A DNA stretch of 64,000 nucleotides from Camillea tinctor (lineage: Eukaryota; Ascomycota; Sordariomycetes; Xylariales; Xylariaceae). This document shows, piece after piece, positions 23,588 to 34,554 of this stretch. The stretch lies in NCBI GenBank assembly GCA_022578605.1, contig MU394079.1, positions 124,001-188,000 on the forward strand, given 5' to 3'. The notes beneath the pieces are model-generated. The model did not search any database, was not told where the DNA came from, and worked only from the letters and a program-made list of their open reading frames with translations. A program made the position numbers and the translations under genes. Position 1 is the stretch's first letter. Each line of letters opens with the position of its first letter.

Positions 23588-25872
23588 CTAATGTACCGGG
23601 CTCGTCCCTTTCCGGCACAACTTACTGTTCTGCGAGGGCAGATCCCCAAAGACAAACCCCGACATCTCCCAGTCCTCCGATCCCACCGCGTTCTGGGCGT
23701 AGAACACATCCCAAGGGTCGAGCTCCTTCTTGAGCTGGTACAGCCGCTCGTACTTGTCGCCCCAGAACGAGTGCTGGAAGTCGGGCTCGATGTAGTCAGC
23801 CTCCGAGAGGTAAGCGCCGGACCCGGGAGATGCAGCTCGCCACACGGGGCCCCAGTCGAAGGTCAGCACGCTGCTCCAGATCTGGATCAGCTCCGTGTAC
23901 ATGTCCTGCGTCCATGTTACGGCGTCGATGGCGTGCAGGACCGCCTCCCGCCAGGCCGGGTTGACCGCGTTATCTGGGTAGCCTGATTTCGGGTTGGGCG
24001 CGAGGTTGTACCCCATCACCAGCCCGCCGCTGTCGACCACGTAGCGGATGGCTTGAAACGTGTCCGATAGCTTGACCGGATCCTGCCAGTTAGCGCGAGG
24101 GAAGAGTCGGCTGCCTTGGCGCAGCAAGTTGGACCCCCATGCTTCGAGGGGGAACGAGTTATCCCACGCGTCGTAGAAATTGTCGTATTCGTGGTAGACG
24201 GGCTGCATGTCGGCCGTGAGCCCAATATCCTCGACGGCTTTCCAGAAAGGAGCCGTGAGATTTTTCAGCTCGTCTATACCCATGTTGGGCGCGAACCACG
24301 GAGCCATATTGAAGATGTAGTTTCCGCTCAGAGCGCTAATGTTGAAATACGAATACGTGCCAGCGTCGGTGTACTTGATGAAATCTTCGAAGTAAGCCCG
24401 GACCATCTGCCAGAACTGATCTGGGGACACCGTCCGCCCGGTGGTGAGACTGAACGTCATCGTGGCTACAGACATCTTGGGAAATGCTTTGATGACCATG
24501 GATGTCACAACCCCATAGGTAGAACCACCCCCACCTCGCAAAGCCCAGAAAAGGTCTGGGTAGGAAGTCTCACTAGCGGTGATAGAGCGTCCATCTGCTG
24601 TGACAACTTCCATGGAAAGGACCTAAGTTATTAGATACGGTATTATATGCAGAATTTGGTATCACTCACATGATCTGCAGCCATGCCATATATGCTTGAG
24701 AGGGGAGAGTGGCCACCACCGAGAATATACCCGCCGGTTATTCCTACTGTCTGTAAGATGTATTTTATTCAGTATCAAGTCACTCAGGGGCAAAAGTAAT
24801 TGTGCGTTCTTACCTTTCCTTCCGGACCCACAATCGTGACATTTTCCTTATTAGCAGCCTGGTATGCCTCAAAGGTCTGTACTCCAGCCCCCATTTTGAA
24901 CGCTGGCCCCTTATACGATCCTTCTTCGTAGTCCTCGTAGAACTGGATGTCCTTCATGTTGTGTGTCCAAATAGAAAGCGCCCCTGCTCCTGTGGACTTG
25001 GCACTGAGATCATGGCCGGTATTCTTAATCACGAGGCGCAGGTTGAGGTTTCGTGCTAGGTTGATAGCAAGCTGGACTTGAGCGGTCGTGGTCGCATTCA
25101 CCGAGATAGTGGGATATGCTCCAAGGGAGCAGGTCTCAGCATAGGGGTTGACTGTATGGGGAACACAAGTGGTCCCTTGGTAGAGAATTGCATTGATAGA
25201 CGTTGGATCGTTCGTACTAGGTTGCTGTTGAGTATGATTTAATCTCCATTTGACAGTTATAAGTGCTCACTCACTGGATGTACGAGTCGTTTGACCACTC
25301 GGCTGTAATCTCAGCACACTTACCGGCATCTTGATTTCCGTATTCACTGTAGCAAGGTGAAGCTAGAGGTTTCGTCTGAATAAGTTTACCACCAAGCAAC
25401 AGGTCAAACACACGGCTCGTAATAAAACCTGGGAACACGACAGTATCATCGGGGAAGGTCTTGCAATCCCCAATGATAGAACCGTTGGGCACAATGGCGG
25501 GATCGGGAAAATTGAACAATATCATGTTAGTTAACCCTAGGCTAGTAAGATTCGCGATCACATCGTCGGTTAATTGGCGTCTCTCGCCAGGGAATAGATC
25601 GGCTGTTGAATTCGAACTTGAGCCTTCGAGAAGGGAAAAGGCAGGGGCAATAGTGGACTCATCGGCAGCTTCAAGTCGAGAAGAGCTATCAAGTCAGCTT
25701 CTGCTATTTGTTATAGGTAAATTGAAAAGCCACGAGCATATATGATGTTTTTGTACTAAGAACAGTTGTTTGACTGACGAACGACTTGATTGTTTACGAT
25801 AATAGTCTGAGATAATACACTGGCCAGCAATAGCAGTTGAATGCTCACCCTCAGGAGAGCACTGGCAAACAT
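23588..25872 (-). CDS. Secreted FAD-linked oxidase (PCMH fold with berberine-bridge C-terminus)
   Basis: Five exons, 25872-25798, 25684-25275, 25216-24814, 24750-24670 and 24622-23588, give 667 residues with consistent phases (introns 113, 58, 63, 47 nt). Residues 1-21 are a signal peptide (MFASALLRVSIQLLLLASVLS). The FAD-binding domain carries NTGHD near residue 229, where the His is the expected covalent flavin attachment site in this family. It is followed by GPAFKMGAGVQ and, around residue 302, GGYILGGGHSPLSS with no Cys in the usual second attachment position, so a mono-covalent flavin is inferred. WALRGGGGSTYGVVTS and the C-terminal KYERLYQLKKELDPWDVF are typical of the BBE segment. Relatives oxidise alcohols, sugars or secondary metabolites; the substrate cannot be told here. 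The region before the FAD domain (residues 25-165, Cys-containing) is longer than in minimal members but usual for the isoamyl-alcohol-oxidase-like subfamily. First-exon donor chosen by phase; another at 25756 breaks the frame. Confidence 0.87.
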
Positions 25873-26993
25873 AATGACAGGTTTGTACCGGAGTAGTAGA
25901 CACAGCTAGTCTCAGGAGTACACTCTCTGAGCGCTATGTGGATATCGATGAACTAAAAAGAAATGAAAAAAAAAAAAAAAAAAAAATAAGAAGAGAATAT
26001 CGTCAGATGAGTAGTCCATACAAACGACACCTACCTTGCTAGAGACCTGGTTTCTATAGTTTCCCCTCATGGGGATTTCATCCGGCTGGGGGGATATCAT
26101 CGTGAGGCAGGTTGGATGTAGAAAGCTTGACTTCAAGCGGTGATATTAGCACTATACCGGCACGACGATGATGGTAATTTTGTATGAGGAGCTCATTCGT
26201 CAAGACGATTAGCCGGGAAGCGAAGCACTCTATTCCCCGGCACTTTGCATGACGATCACCTGGTCTGGTTAAGAACTTAAGCCAAGATTGGAGAGTGTTT
26301 ATAGCGGCAAGACGTTCTCTTGTTGTAACCTGGGGAACTGTTAGAAGCCGGGTTTTGCTGAAATCCTAGTCCATAGGTCTGGGCCATGAATTGTTGATTA
26401 TGACGATCTGTATGGAACGTGGATATGCGAGATGATGGTATCGCTACCTCCTACTATATGTATGTTCTGTTACCCCTGATCGCAAAATACCTACCTAATC
26501 TACCTGCTAGGTGCATATGTACATGTATGGAAGGGTTAAAGATCTGAATAAGTGGATAACAAGATAGGCATGCATCGAAGCCATTATTTGTATTTAAACA
26601 AGCTAAAGCTAGGGAGGTATAACGCTGTAACAGAAAATGGTGAAATGCAGATGGAGGATGAGGTAATGGACTGGGAACTAGAACCGTTGAAGAATGCAGG
26701 GACCAGTGCTTTTGCAACGTGCTGAGAGGGGACCCACAAAACACCACTAAAGGGGAAGGCGGGGGAGGGGCAGCTAAAGTTCTCTCTGTTCCATTATTTT
26801 TTTTTTATCTTTTATCTTGATGTGTTTAAACTACTCGTCATTCTCCTATAGCCAAATAGAAATATATATATTTCGGTTTGAGAGATATAAAAGACATTCT
26901 TGTTTATACAGATTATTTTTAAATCAAATCTATTCTAAAGATTAGTTTAAGGAAAGGACCAAATCAAAAAAGAAAAGAAAAAAGCTCACAACC
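25873..26993. other. Divergent upstream region, FAD oxidase / MTAP
   Basis: 1.1 kb between start codons. It contains an A run (25967-25986), AT-rich sequence, and a TATA-like motif before the MTAP gene. No supported coding frame; the minus frame at 26454-26747 has no recognisable content. Confidence 0.5.
26886..26892 (+). promoter_or_regulatory. TATA-like element of the MTAP gene
   Basis: TATAAAA sits 102 nt upstream of the MTAP start codon, in the correct orientation. It fits a core promoter position, but no transcription start is known. Confidence 0.3.
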
Positions 26994-28147
26994 ATGGCAG
27001 ACCTTCCAGAAACATTTGATCGTAAGTCTTTAACCTATCAACTCATCCCTTTTGGCAAACCAGACAAAACTCTCTCCACTATTTTATTTTCCCTCTTTCT
27101 CTGAGTCGTCGATACTGACGATATTCGTCCCCCCCTTTCCCCTCTCCCCAAAATGTAGGTCCTGTACACATCGCCGTCATAGGCGGCACCGGCCTCTACA
27201 AGATCGACGGGTACACGCCCATCGCGCGGGTCAACCCCTTGACCCCCTGGGGCTACCCCTCAGCCCCGATCATGATCCTCGAGCACGGCGGGGTACCAGT
27301 CGCCTTCCTCGCGCGCCACGGCGCGCACCACGAGTACGCACCGCACGAGATCCCGGCGCGGGCCAACATCGCCGCGCTCCGGCGCATCGGCGTGCGCTGC
27401 GTGGTGGCCTTCTCGGCCGTGGGCTCCCTGCGCGAGGAGATCAAGCCCATGGACTTCGTGGTGCCGGACCAGGTCATCGACCGCACGAAGGGCAACCGGC
27501 CCTTCACCTTCTTCGAGGGCGGGCTCGTGGGCCACGTGCCCTTCGGCGACCCCTACGACGGCCAGATCGCCGAGGTCGTGCGCGGCTGCGCGAAGAGCAT
27601 GGAGGGCGAGGGCGTGGTCCTGCACCCCGCGGGCACGGCGATATGCATGGGTGCGTGAACACCACCCTCCTTCCCCCCCTTCCCTTCCCCAGATACACAC
27701 ACACACACACTTCAACCAGAAACTAACACCAAAAAAACAGAGGGCCCCCAATTCTCCACGCGCGCCGAATCGAACCTCTACCGCGCCTGGGGCGGCAGCG
27801 TGATCAGCATGTCGCTGCTCCCCGAGGCCAAGCTCGCGCGCGAGGCCGAGCTGGCCTACCAGGTGATCTGCATGGCGACGGACTACGACTGCTGGCACAC
27901 GGGCGAGAGCGACGTCGACGTGAGCATGGTGATGCGCTACATGGAGGCCAACGGGCGCAACGCGCGGCGCCTCGTCGGCGCCGTCCTCGACGAGCTGTGC
28001 CGCCGCCCCGACCTGGTCGCTGCCAAGCACTGGGAGGGCGCCAGCCTCGGCGCTGTCATGTTCTGCACTAAGCCCGAGGGCCGCGACCCTAAGGCCCTCG
28101 AGAGGGTGCAGTATTTGTTCCCGGGCTTTTTGGCGGAGAAAAAGTAG
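26994..28147 (+). CDS. MEU1: S-methyl-5'-thioadenosine phosphorylase
   Basis: Exons 26994-27021, 27159-27650 and 27741-28147 (introns 137 and 90 nt) give 308 residues, the usual size. The enzyme cleaves methylthioadenosine to adenine and methylthioribose-1-phosphate in the methionine salvage pathway. Visible motifs are IGGTGLYKI near residue 17, the phosphate-site FLARHGAHH, NIAALRRIGV, FSAVGSLREEIKPMDFVVPDQ, then EGPQFSTRAES right after the second intron, MSLLPEAKLAREAELAYQ and TDYDCW. These are the class-defining blocks of PNP/MTAP family 2. Coding exons 2 and 3 are very GC-rich and strongly third-position C/G biased compared with the genes on both sides, but all motifs and the intron structure are eukaryotic. 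The first exon is only 28 nt. Confidence 0.95.
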
Positions 28148-28830
28148 TGAGATGCGGGGGATGTGTGAGTTTGGTTTGACGACGATGTTGGTTTTTGTCC
28201 CTGCGCTTTATGTTCTCCTTTTATCTAGATTTGCGTTTCTTATGACCTGGGAAGAGAGAAAAAGAGTACACGAAGGGCAGGTTGGTTGAATGTGGGATGT
28301 TGGATGTGGGAATAAACAAAAAAGGTAGAAGGAAGCAAGCAGAAAAAAGGACTTAGAATTCTACGTGAAGGTAGTAGGTTAGACGATATATATGGTTAGT
28401 CGGGTTATTCTATGATCATAGATGGAGTTGGTAGCAATATATGATGATGATGCTAGGCGTTTAACTCTTCATTTGCTGCTAGTAGGAGAGTCTATACCGA
28501 GTCGTGCATACCTTCTCTCTATTGATTTCTAAGGTTCTTGTATGAGCATAACAAAAGACGAGTCGTACAACCCAACCTATATGCGTGATACAACACCAAA
28601 AATTACTTCGTTCAGCGAGAAAAGAGCAAATGAATCTCGTGATATTCGCCTATGTTAACTACAAGTACTCCGCTATGATTTGACCAAGGTAGTGTGATGG
28701 TGTGTTTTTGTCTAAAAAACATAGAGCCTTCCTGCTATTGCTATGCCTTTTTATATCCCCTATTTCGATAGTTTTCAAGGATCTAAATTTTTTTTTAACT
28801 TGAAACCGGTTTTATTTCCTTCCTTTTCCT
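28148..28830. other. Convergent 3' region of MTAP and MED13
   Basis: 683 bases between stop codons, AT-rich with A and T runs, resembling two 3' UTRs. No gene seen. Confidence 0.5.
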
Positions 28831-31800
28831 TTACATTAACATGTATAGGGCCCTGACTCCCTTCTCTGCAGCGGCAATATGCCATGGGCGTACGTCCGTC
28901 TCTTTATCTACCATGCCGCGCGCCCTGGCGAGCGTCCCCAGGCCGCGATAGTACACCAGCATTTCGCGCAACAGCGACTCGTACGCTCGTGGATTACCCT
29001 CGCTATACACGATATTGACTTCTATGACCGCAGGCGGATCTTCGACGCGCGTCCCACCGCGTTTGACTAGGTACCCGCTGACCAGTGCGGGACAGAGTTC
29101 CGTCAAGGTTGTCGAGTTGTTTAGTCTATGCGACAAGACGGCGCCCCATGTCTGATCCGTCAGGTCGGTCAGTGTTGCGTCGGCGTCTGAATCTGCCGCA
29201 TTATTATCACCACCAGGTGTCGGTGCACTGGTAACCGTGCTCTCCCGCATCGGGGTTGAGGGGTTGCCGCTTTGTTCTGGCGAGACCATTGAACCTTGCG
29301 GCGTCGATACGGGTGTCGTATAAAACACAGATGTAGCACTATTAGGTACCTTTACAATAGGGGGTAGGAGCTGCATTGATGGATCGGTATCTACCGCAAC
29401 CAGGGTCAGGGTGACTGATGCCTTCGATTCTGTCTGTGCAAGACTCGACCAAAGTTCGATCTCAGACGAATCCATAACACCACATTTAGCGATGATGATA
29501 CGCCAATGGACTTTCCAACCGGAGATGAGCTCTTGCGTGGTCGCCCAGATCTCGCGTGTCACATCTGCTAGCGGGGTTACGATGGCTTTGCCTTTTCTCC
29601 CAAGGCAGTATGAGGCGGTCATCTGCTGGTTGCCCCTGTTATTTGTCCATGCAGCGGCGACCCATCTTTCATCTACACTCTGAGCATAGGCGATGTGAAG
29701 GCATGTGTTTTCGTGCATGAGAGATGCCGATGGGTTCACGGAGAGCTTGAAGTCGATGACCCGAGGCGGGGGCTGCTCTAATATTATGGCTGGCGATGGC
29801 ATATCAGCTCCCTGGGTACATCTATCATAAGTTTCCAGTGCGAGTCTGGCAAAGTCCATGGGCGATGGCATTGCCACCGAGCTAGACGACGCCACAAAAT
29901 CCTGTGATATCAACTGCAGGGCTAAATCATTGGCAATTGGTTGCTTTTTGTTAGATAGCACTCGCCTGTAACCCTCGAAGATCTCGTTAAAAACAGCACA
30001 GCACTCCACTATGGACCCGGCAATATCGGGAGAGTAAACGAAGAACACTACAAAGTTCCCCTGCTCTGTTGTAAGCGAGGATAATGCTTTACACACTTTT
30101 GAGGCGCAACTCTGCAGCGAGGGTCCGAGGAAAGACGATGGCTTGCCAAATGAGGTTGAGTCTCGCTCGATGTCAAACTTGAAAAGCCCGTTTTCTACAG
30201 AGGACGTCGTTGGAAGTCGGTTGAATGAGCCTAGCTTCAATGACTCGTAGATACTACGCATTCTATCTGTGAAGACAAGCATATCATCCACCAGGCCATC
30301 GTAATCTGGAAATATGCATATTGCGTTAATGTCTTTGCCACCAGGCGAGGGACTGAGACCTAGGCTTTCCCAGAAAGACACAGCCGAAGGCAGCACAGAA
30401 AGCTTCGACTCATAACGACGCATCTCAAAATGGGGCGAAGGGATTTGGAAAAGATTGCTTGGTCTCATCGGTTCAGTGCCAGGAGGTCTTGGCTGTATTC
30501 TCGTAGGTTGGCCAATCAGAGGTATGTCTTGAACTTCAATGAAGGGTCGGAATTGGCACTCTATGGGGGTTCCAATATATAATGGAAGAATCGACTGGAG
30601 TTCTTGCATGGAGTCGCGAGCGACATGTGAGAGCTGCCGGCGCAGATCTATTTTTGATTGTAACGAAATATGCGATGTTGTATTGAAGGGAAACGTGCTC
30701 GTGGAAAGCTGATCTGTAAGAATCTGCGCAGCCATGATCAGTTGATCATCGGGCAAAGAATATTGAACCCACGGTGGTTCTGGGTCAGCAAAATATTTAG
30801 TGAGTGGTAGGTCAACCTCAGACTTGGTGGTGCGAGGAAGCTCAATAGGCAAATAGGGGGATGATGCAGCATCTACAGACTCAAGATCTTTGAGAGATGT
30901 AGCAAGGGAGTCTCCATCGTCGTCGGTGCGCGGCCGACGGAAGCCTAGTGACTTCACGGGAGACGTAGGTTCGTCGCTATCGTAGCTTGAGTCATCTTGG
31001 TCAGAAACGAGGCTCATCTCGTCAGCATCAGAATGTGACCCCTCAACGTTGTGAGGGCTAGGGCGGTTCGAAGTACTCTCTTGCGCGTTACATATTCGGA
31101 CGAAAAGTTCGGAGCCTGTAGTTGGAAGCTCTTTGAGGCCTTTACGACCTTTCCCATGCCGCCGCAGATAGTCCGTAGTCGGCGGTTCATTTAGTTTAGG
31201 GACTGTGGACACCCTTGACCGATCCGCAGAGTAATCAAAGCGCCCGCTGCCTTCATACTTACTGTTGACTATCGATAGACTTGGTCCAAAATCTACCTTA
31301 TCAAAAATGCTACCATGGTGAGATGCATATATACGGGAGTTTCGTTGGGTGTTCTTGTGGTTATCCAGAGAGGCCCTGATTCTTTTGTATACGGTATCCG
31401 GATTAAAGGGGCTAGCTTGTCTCTTGACACCAGAGCTCTCAAGTTGGCCAGCATTGGGCTTCACTTGTTGTCGCATTTCATCCACTAGAGAACTTCTTGC
31501 GTGTCTGAGTTCAGGCTTCGTAAATACAGGTGAAAGAGGAGGGCCAGGCATTTGTGGTCCGGCGTGTACGGGCTTGATCTGTGGCTCCGGTGCCGGAATT
31601 AGACGGATATCGAGGCCGAGGTTGGCATCGGTGTGCGTGATATCCGGGATATCAAGAGAATCGAGATCCATTGCGCCGGGCTGTTCATCAAAGAAATTGA
31701 AATCTGCTTCCGTGATATCGTTGTCTCCGAACATATCGGGACCCAGCTCTCCGAAAAGGTTTTCCGACTCGAATGAATTGCCGCCACGTTCACGCTTCGT

Positions 31801-33418
31801 CTCTGGATTTCCCCAGTTCTCGTTGTAGGCCTCCGCAGGAACCGGTGGTCCAATTTCGATGCTCGCGTTTGCCGCAACAGCGGCATTATTACCGGGGCTA
31901 GATACCGTGCCATCCATCGTTGGGGTTGCCCCTACTAGAGTTTGACCACCTCCGGGAGGCGTGGGATACATGCCGCCAGGAGGAACTCCAGTAGGACCTG
32001 ACGGACGAAGGGTTAAGGGAGATAGACCGCTCGTGTTTTGACTATGCCCATTGGTTAACAAGTGATCCTGGGCCGCTGCCGCTTCCCTTTCTTTCTTTTT
32101 CTTGGCCAGGGTCTCATCCCGTTCGCTTGTACTTAAGAACCATGTTTTCGCAACTTTAAGGGGGTCAAAATTCTGATCGGGCTGGGGCACGTTTAACTCT
32201 TCAGCCTCACTCTTAACGGCCAGTCTAGAGAACATTTTGCAGAAGCACAGGCTCGCCGGCCATGATACGCTGGAGGCGCTAACCATTGGTGTTCTTCTTC
32301 CATCAGTGCATTGCTCAGAAACTTTGCGCCGCATGCGGTGCAGGCCAACCCACTTATGAGATGGAGATACACTGAAAGACGACGGTATGTGGCGAGATTG
32401 TAGGAGCTTGGAGCAGATAACTCTCCATGGGCCATCGTCTCTTTCAGGGCGCAGCCGTAGAACCTGACTGTCTGGCGACTGACCAAAGCTGCCTTCGGTA
32501 GTGGTTAACGTATCGGCTATCGCGGCAGGCTGGCAGGTCGCGAATAGACCCAGCGGGGCAGCCAATACGGTTAATCCCAGAGGTGGTAGTTGACTCCCAA
32601 AGTTTTCGGCTAGACTAATAAGATTCTCGGCGAAAGTATGGCTCATAGAAACTACCAAACTTCCCGTGGTCGTCAAATAGACACGCAGAGAGGCGAGGAT
32701 GGTGGGCGAAGGGCCGTAATCGCTTTGGCTAGTTCGGCACAAGAGTAGTGTACGGGAAGTTAACGGGATGGCGCCGGTCCTCGCACAGAAGGTAGCAGAT
32801 ATAGCTGAGAGGGTGGCGGCAATGAAGTATTCATGGGTTTCTTTGATTGAGAAGGTAGAAGGGGGCTTCGAGTCCGCAGGCATAAGCATTCTTGGGTCTT
32901 GATCAGTTGCTGGGTTGGGGTACGAAGGGAAACCGGCAGACTGAGGGTTCTTGGGGTCTGACACAACAGAACCACTCGAGGAGGAACTAGTAGGCGTGTT
33001 GGTTGCATTCTGGGTATGCATTCGACTCTTCACAAGCGAGGCTGGTTCAAACGCGCCTTCATCGCTTAGGGATAGTATGTAGGCGCCACATTCAAGGGTC
33101 TTAGGGAAGTTTGGGGCCTCCGGTTGATTCGCCTGAGTTCTATTACGCTGTGACAGCCGGAAACACCAGACGCCCCGACGGGAGGGATCAAGATAAGGCA
33201 GGTATCCATCGTTTCGTAGAAGATTCTCGACTTCGATCGCACCGGGCCCCGGAAATGCTGGTGTTGGGGGAGTAGGCTCGTAGAAGGCAAAGCTAACAGA
33301 CGAGATATTATTCTAGAGAGAGAGCATCGTGGGTTAGTTGGCGCAAGAGCGCGCAGGGGAATATACAACAAATACGCACAATTACCAAGGCATTAGTCGC
33401 ATATTCACCCGTGTCCAT
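28831..33418 (-). CDS. SSN2: Mediator complex subunit 13 (Med13/Srb9)
   Basis: A 33-nt first exon (33418-33386, MDTGEYATNAL) is joined by a 73-nt intron to one long exon (33312-28831), giving 1504 residues. The N-terminus (NNISSVSFAFYEP) and the Med13_N-like region to about residue 370 end in the typical WFLSTSERDETLAKKKKER segment. The centre is Ser/Pro-rich with acidic stretches (DNDITEADFNFFDE). The C-terminal third contains the conserved Med13_C block, including WRIIIAKCGVMDSSEIELW and the terminal PWHIAAAEKGVRALYMLM. Med13 is part of the Cdk8 kinase module that regulates Mediator in the nucleus. The size agrees with filamentous fungal orthologues. It is divergent from ENP2. Confidence 0.92.
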
Positions 33419-34554
33419 ATCGTAAATCGTGTTCGTTCGTACGTTTGGTCCGGTGTTGGAAAAGTATGACTCGCGTTGGATGGACGGATGATATATTATT
33501 AATTTTTGGTGACAAGAAATAGATAGACCGGCTGGTTTAACTAGCACGAGATGATGCTGGACCGCGGCGACTGCCAGGTTCGGTTATTATTGTATTTGAA
33601 CTTTCCGAGTCTCCAGCACCCGCTGGACTCCATCTCCGTGACGGCCAACCCCAATGAAAGCAATGCGATGCTGGTCGGATCCGTGGGAGATATAGGATGC
33701 GATGCAAGTTTTTGGGAATCACGCGCGCGAGTGGTTCGCCAAAAGGAATAAAAAAAAGGATAATAAACTACGACATAAAAACCTATAATATTTCTCAAGT
33801 AAAAGATATATAGAACGACTTTATGTGTGGATCGTAGAATGGTATAACTTGAACCTGAGTAGAAAAATAAATAAATAATGAATGGCAGAGAGAGAGAGAG
33901 CTTATGTTATGTATGCGATGTAGTTATGTAGTTAGTTGTTAGTAGTTGTAGTTATAGTTGTAGTTGTATCTGTCTAGGTTAGTACACTAAGTTTAAGTTG
34001 TGGTGTTATGTTGTATGAAAAAGGCTGGCAGATTCTAGTACATAAAAGCCTTGGAGTCCAGACTTTTTAGGTACATATGTGCAGGGTCGTTCAAGGCGTT
34101 CCCAACGTGCGTGTGACCTCAGAGTGCTGTAGCTTTCCTGTAAATCCTAGGCGTATTTTCTGCGCTAGCATGTTCACGGATTCGGCCGGGGTGTTTTTTT
34201 CCCAAGGCTAATTTTCGAGGCAAACCCTTTAATTGGCCTAGCCCGCCACCCCTTGATCAGTTCCAACAGTATCCACTCTCTTACCTATTGCTAGGGCCAT
34301 TTATGGAGCTTCCGAGATGCTTTGCTTGGCGGTCCCTATCTACCTTATCGCCCCGCTTAATTTTTTTTCTTGTTGCGACTCTTGCGAAAGGTTCAAACCT
34401 TAAGGCTTGTAGAGTAGATTGAAAGGCATAAACTCTCTCTACTTCTTACATAGTACAGTACCTGTTCGACTTATTCTCTTGTAACCTTTTTTTTTCTCTA
34501 CTTTCCCTTGCCATGCAGAGTTAGCACAACCACAACCACAACCACAACACCAAC
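33419..34554. other. Divergent promoter region, MED13 / ENP2
   Basis: 1.1 kb between two start codons. It contains a GA repeat (33886-33901), a TAGTTGT-rich repeat (33926-33968), and a CAACCA repeat directly upstream of the ENP2 start (34527-34552). No coding frame is supported. Confidence 0.5.

Noticed and set aside
25685..25756. Alternative first intron of the FAD oxidase gene with donor at 25756.
   Set aside because: It leaves the wrong phase; the GTAAAC donor at 25797 restores the frame into the conserved part.
27260..28030. 256-aa antisense frame across the MTAP gene.
   Set aside because: GC-rich third positions remove stops from the opposite strand; the His/Ala/Arg-rich content is an artefact, and the frame crosses a proven intron.
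34380..34420. GGTTCAAACC, resembling a tRNA B box.
   Set aside because: The T-stem does not pair and no D arm, anticodon arm or acceptor stem can be built around it.
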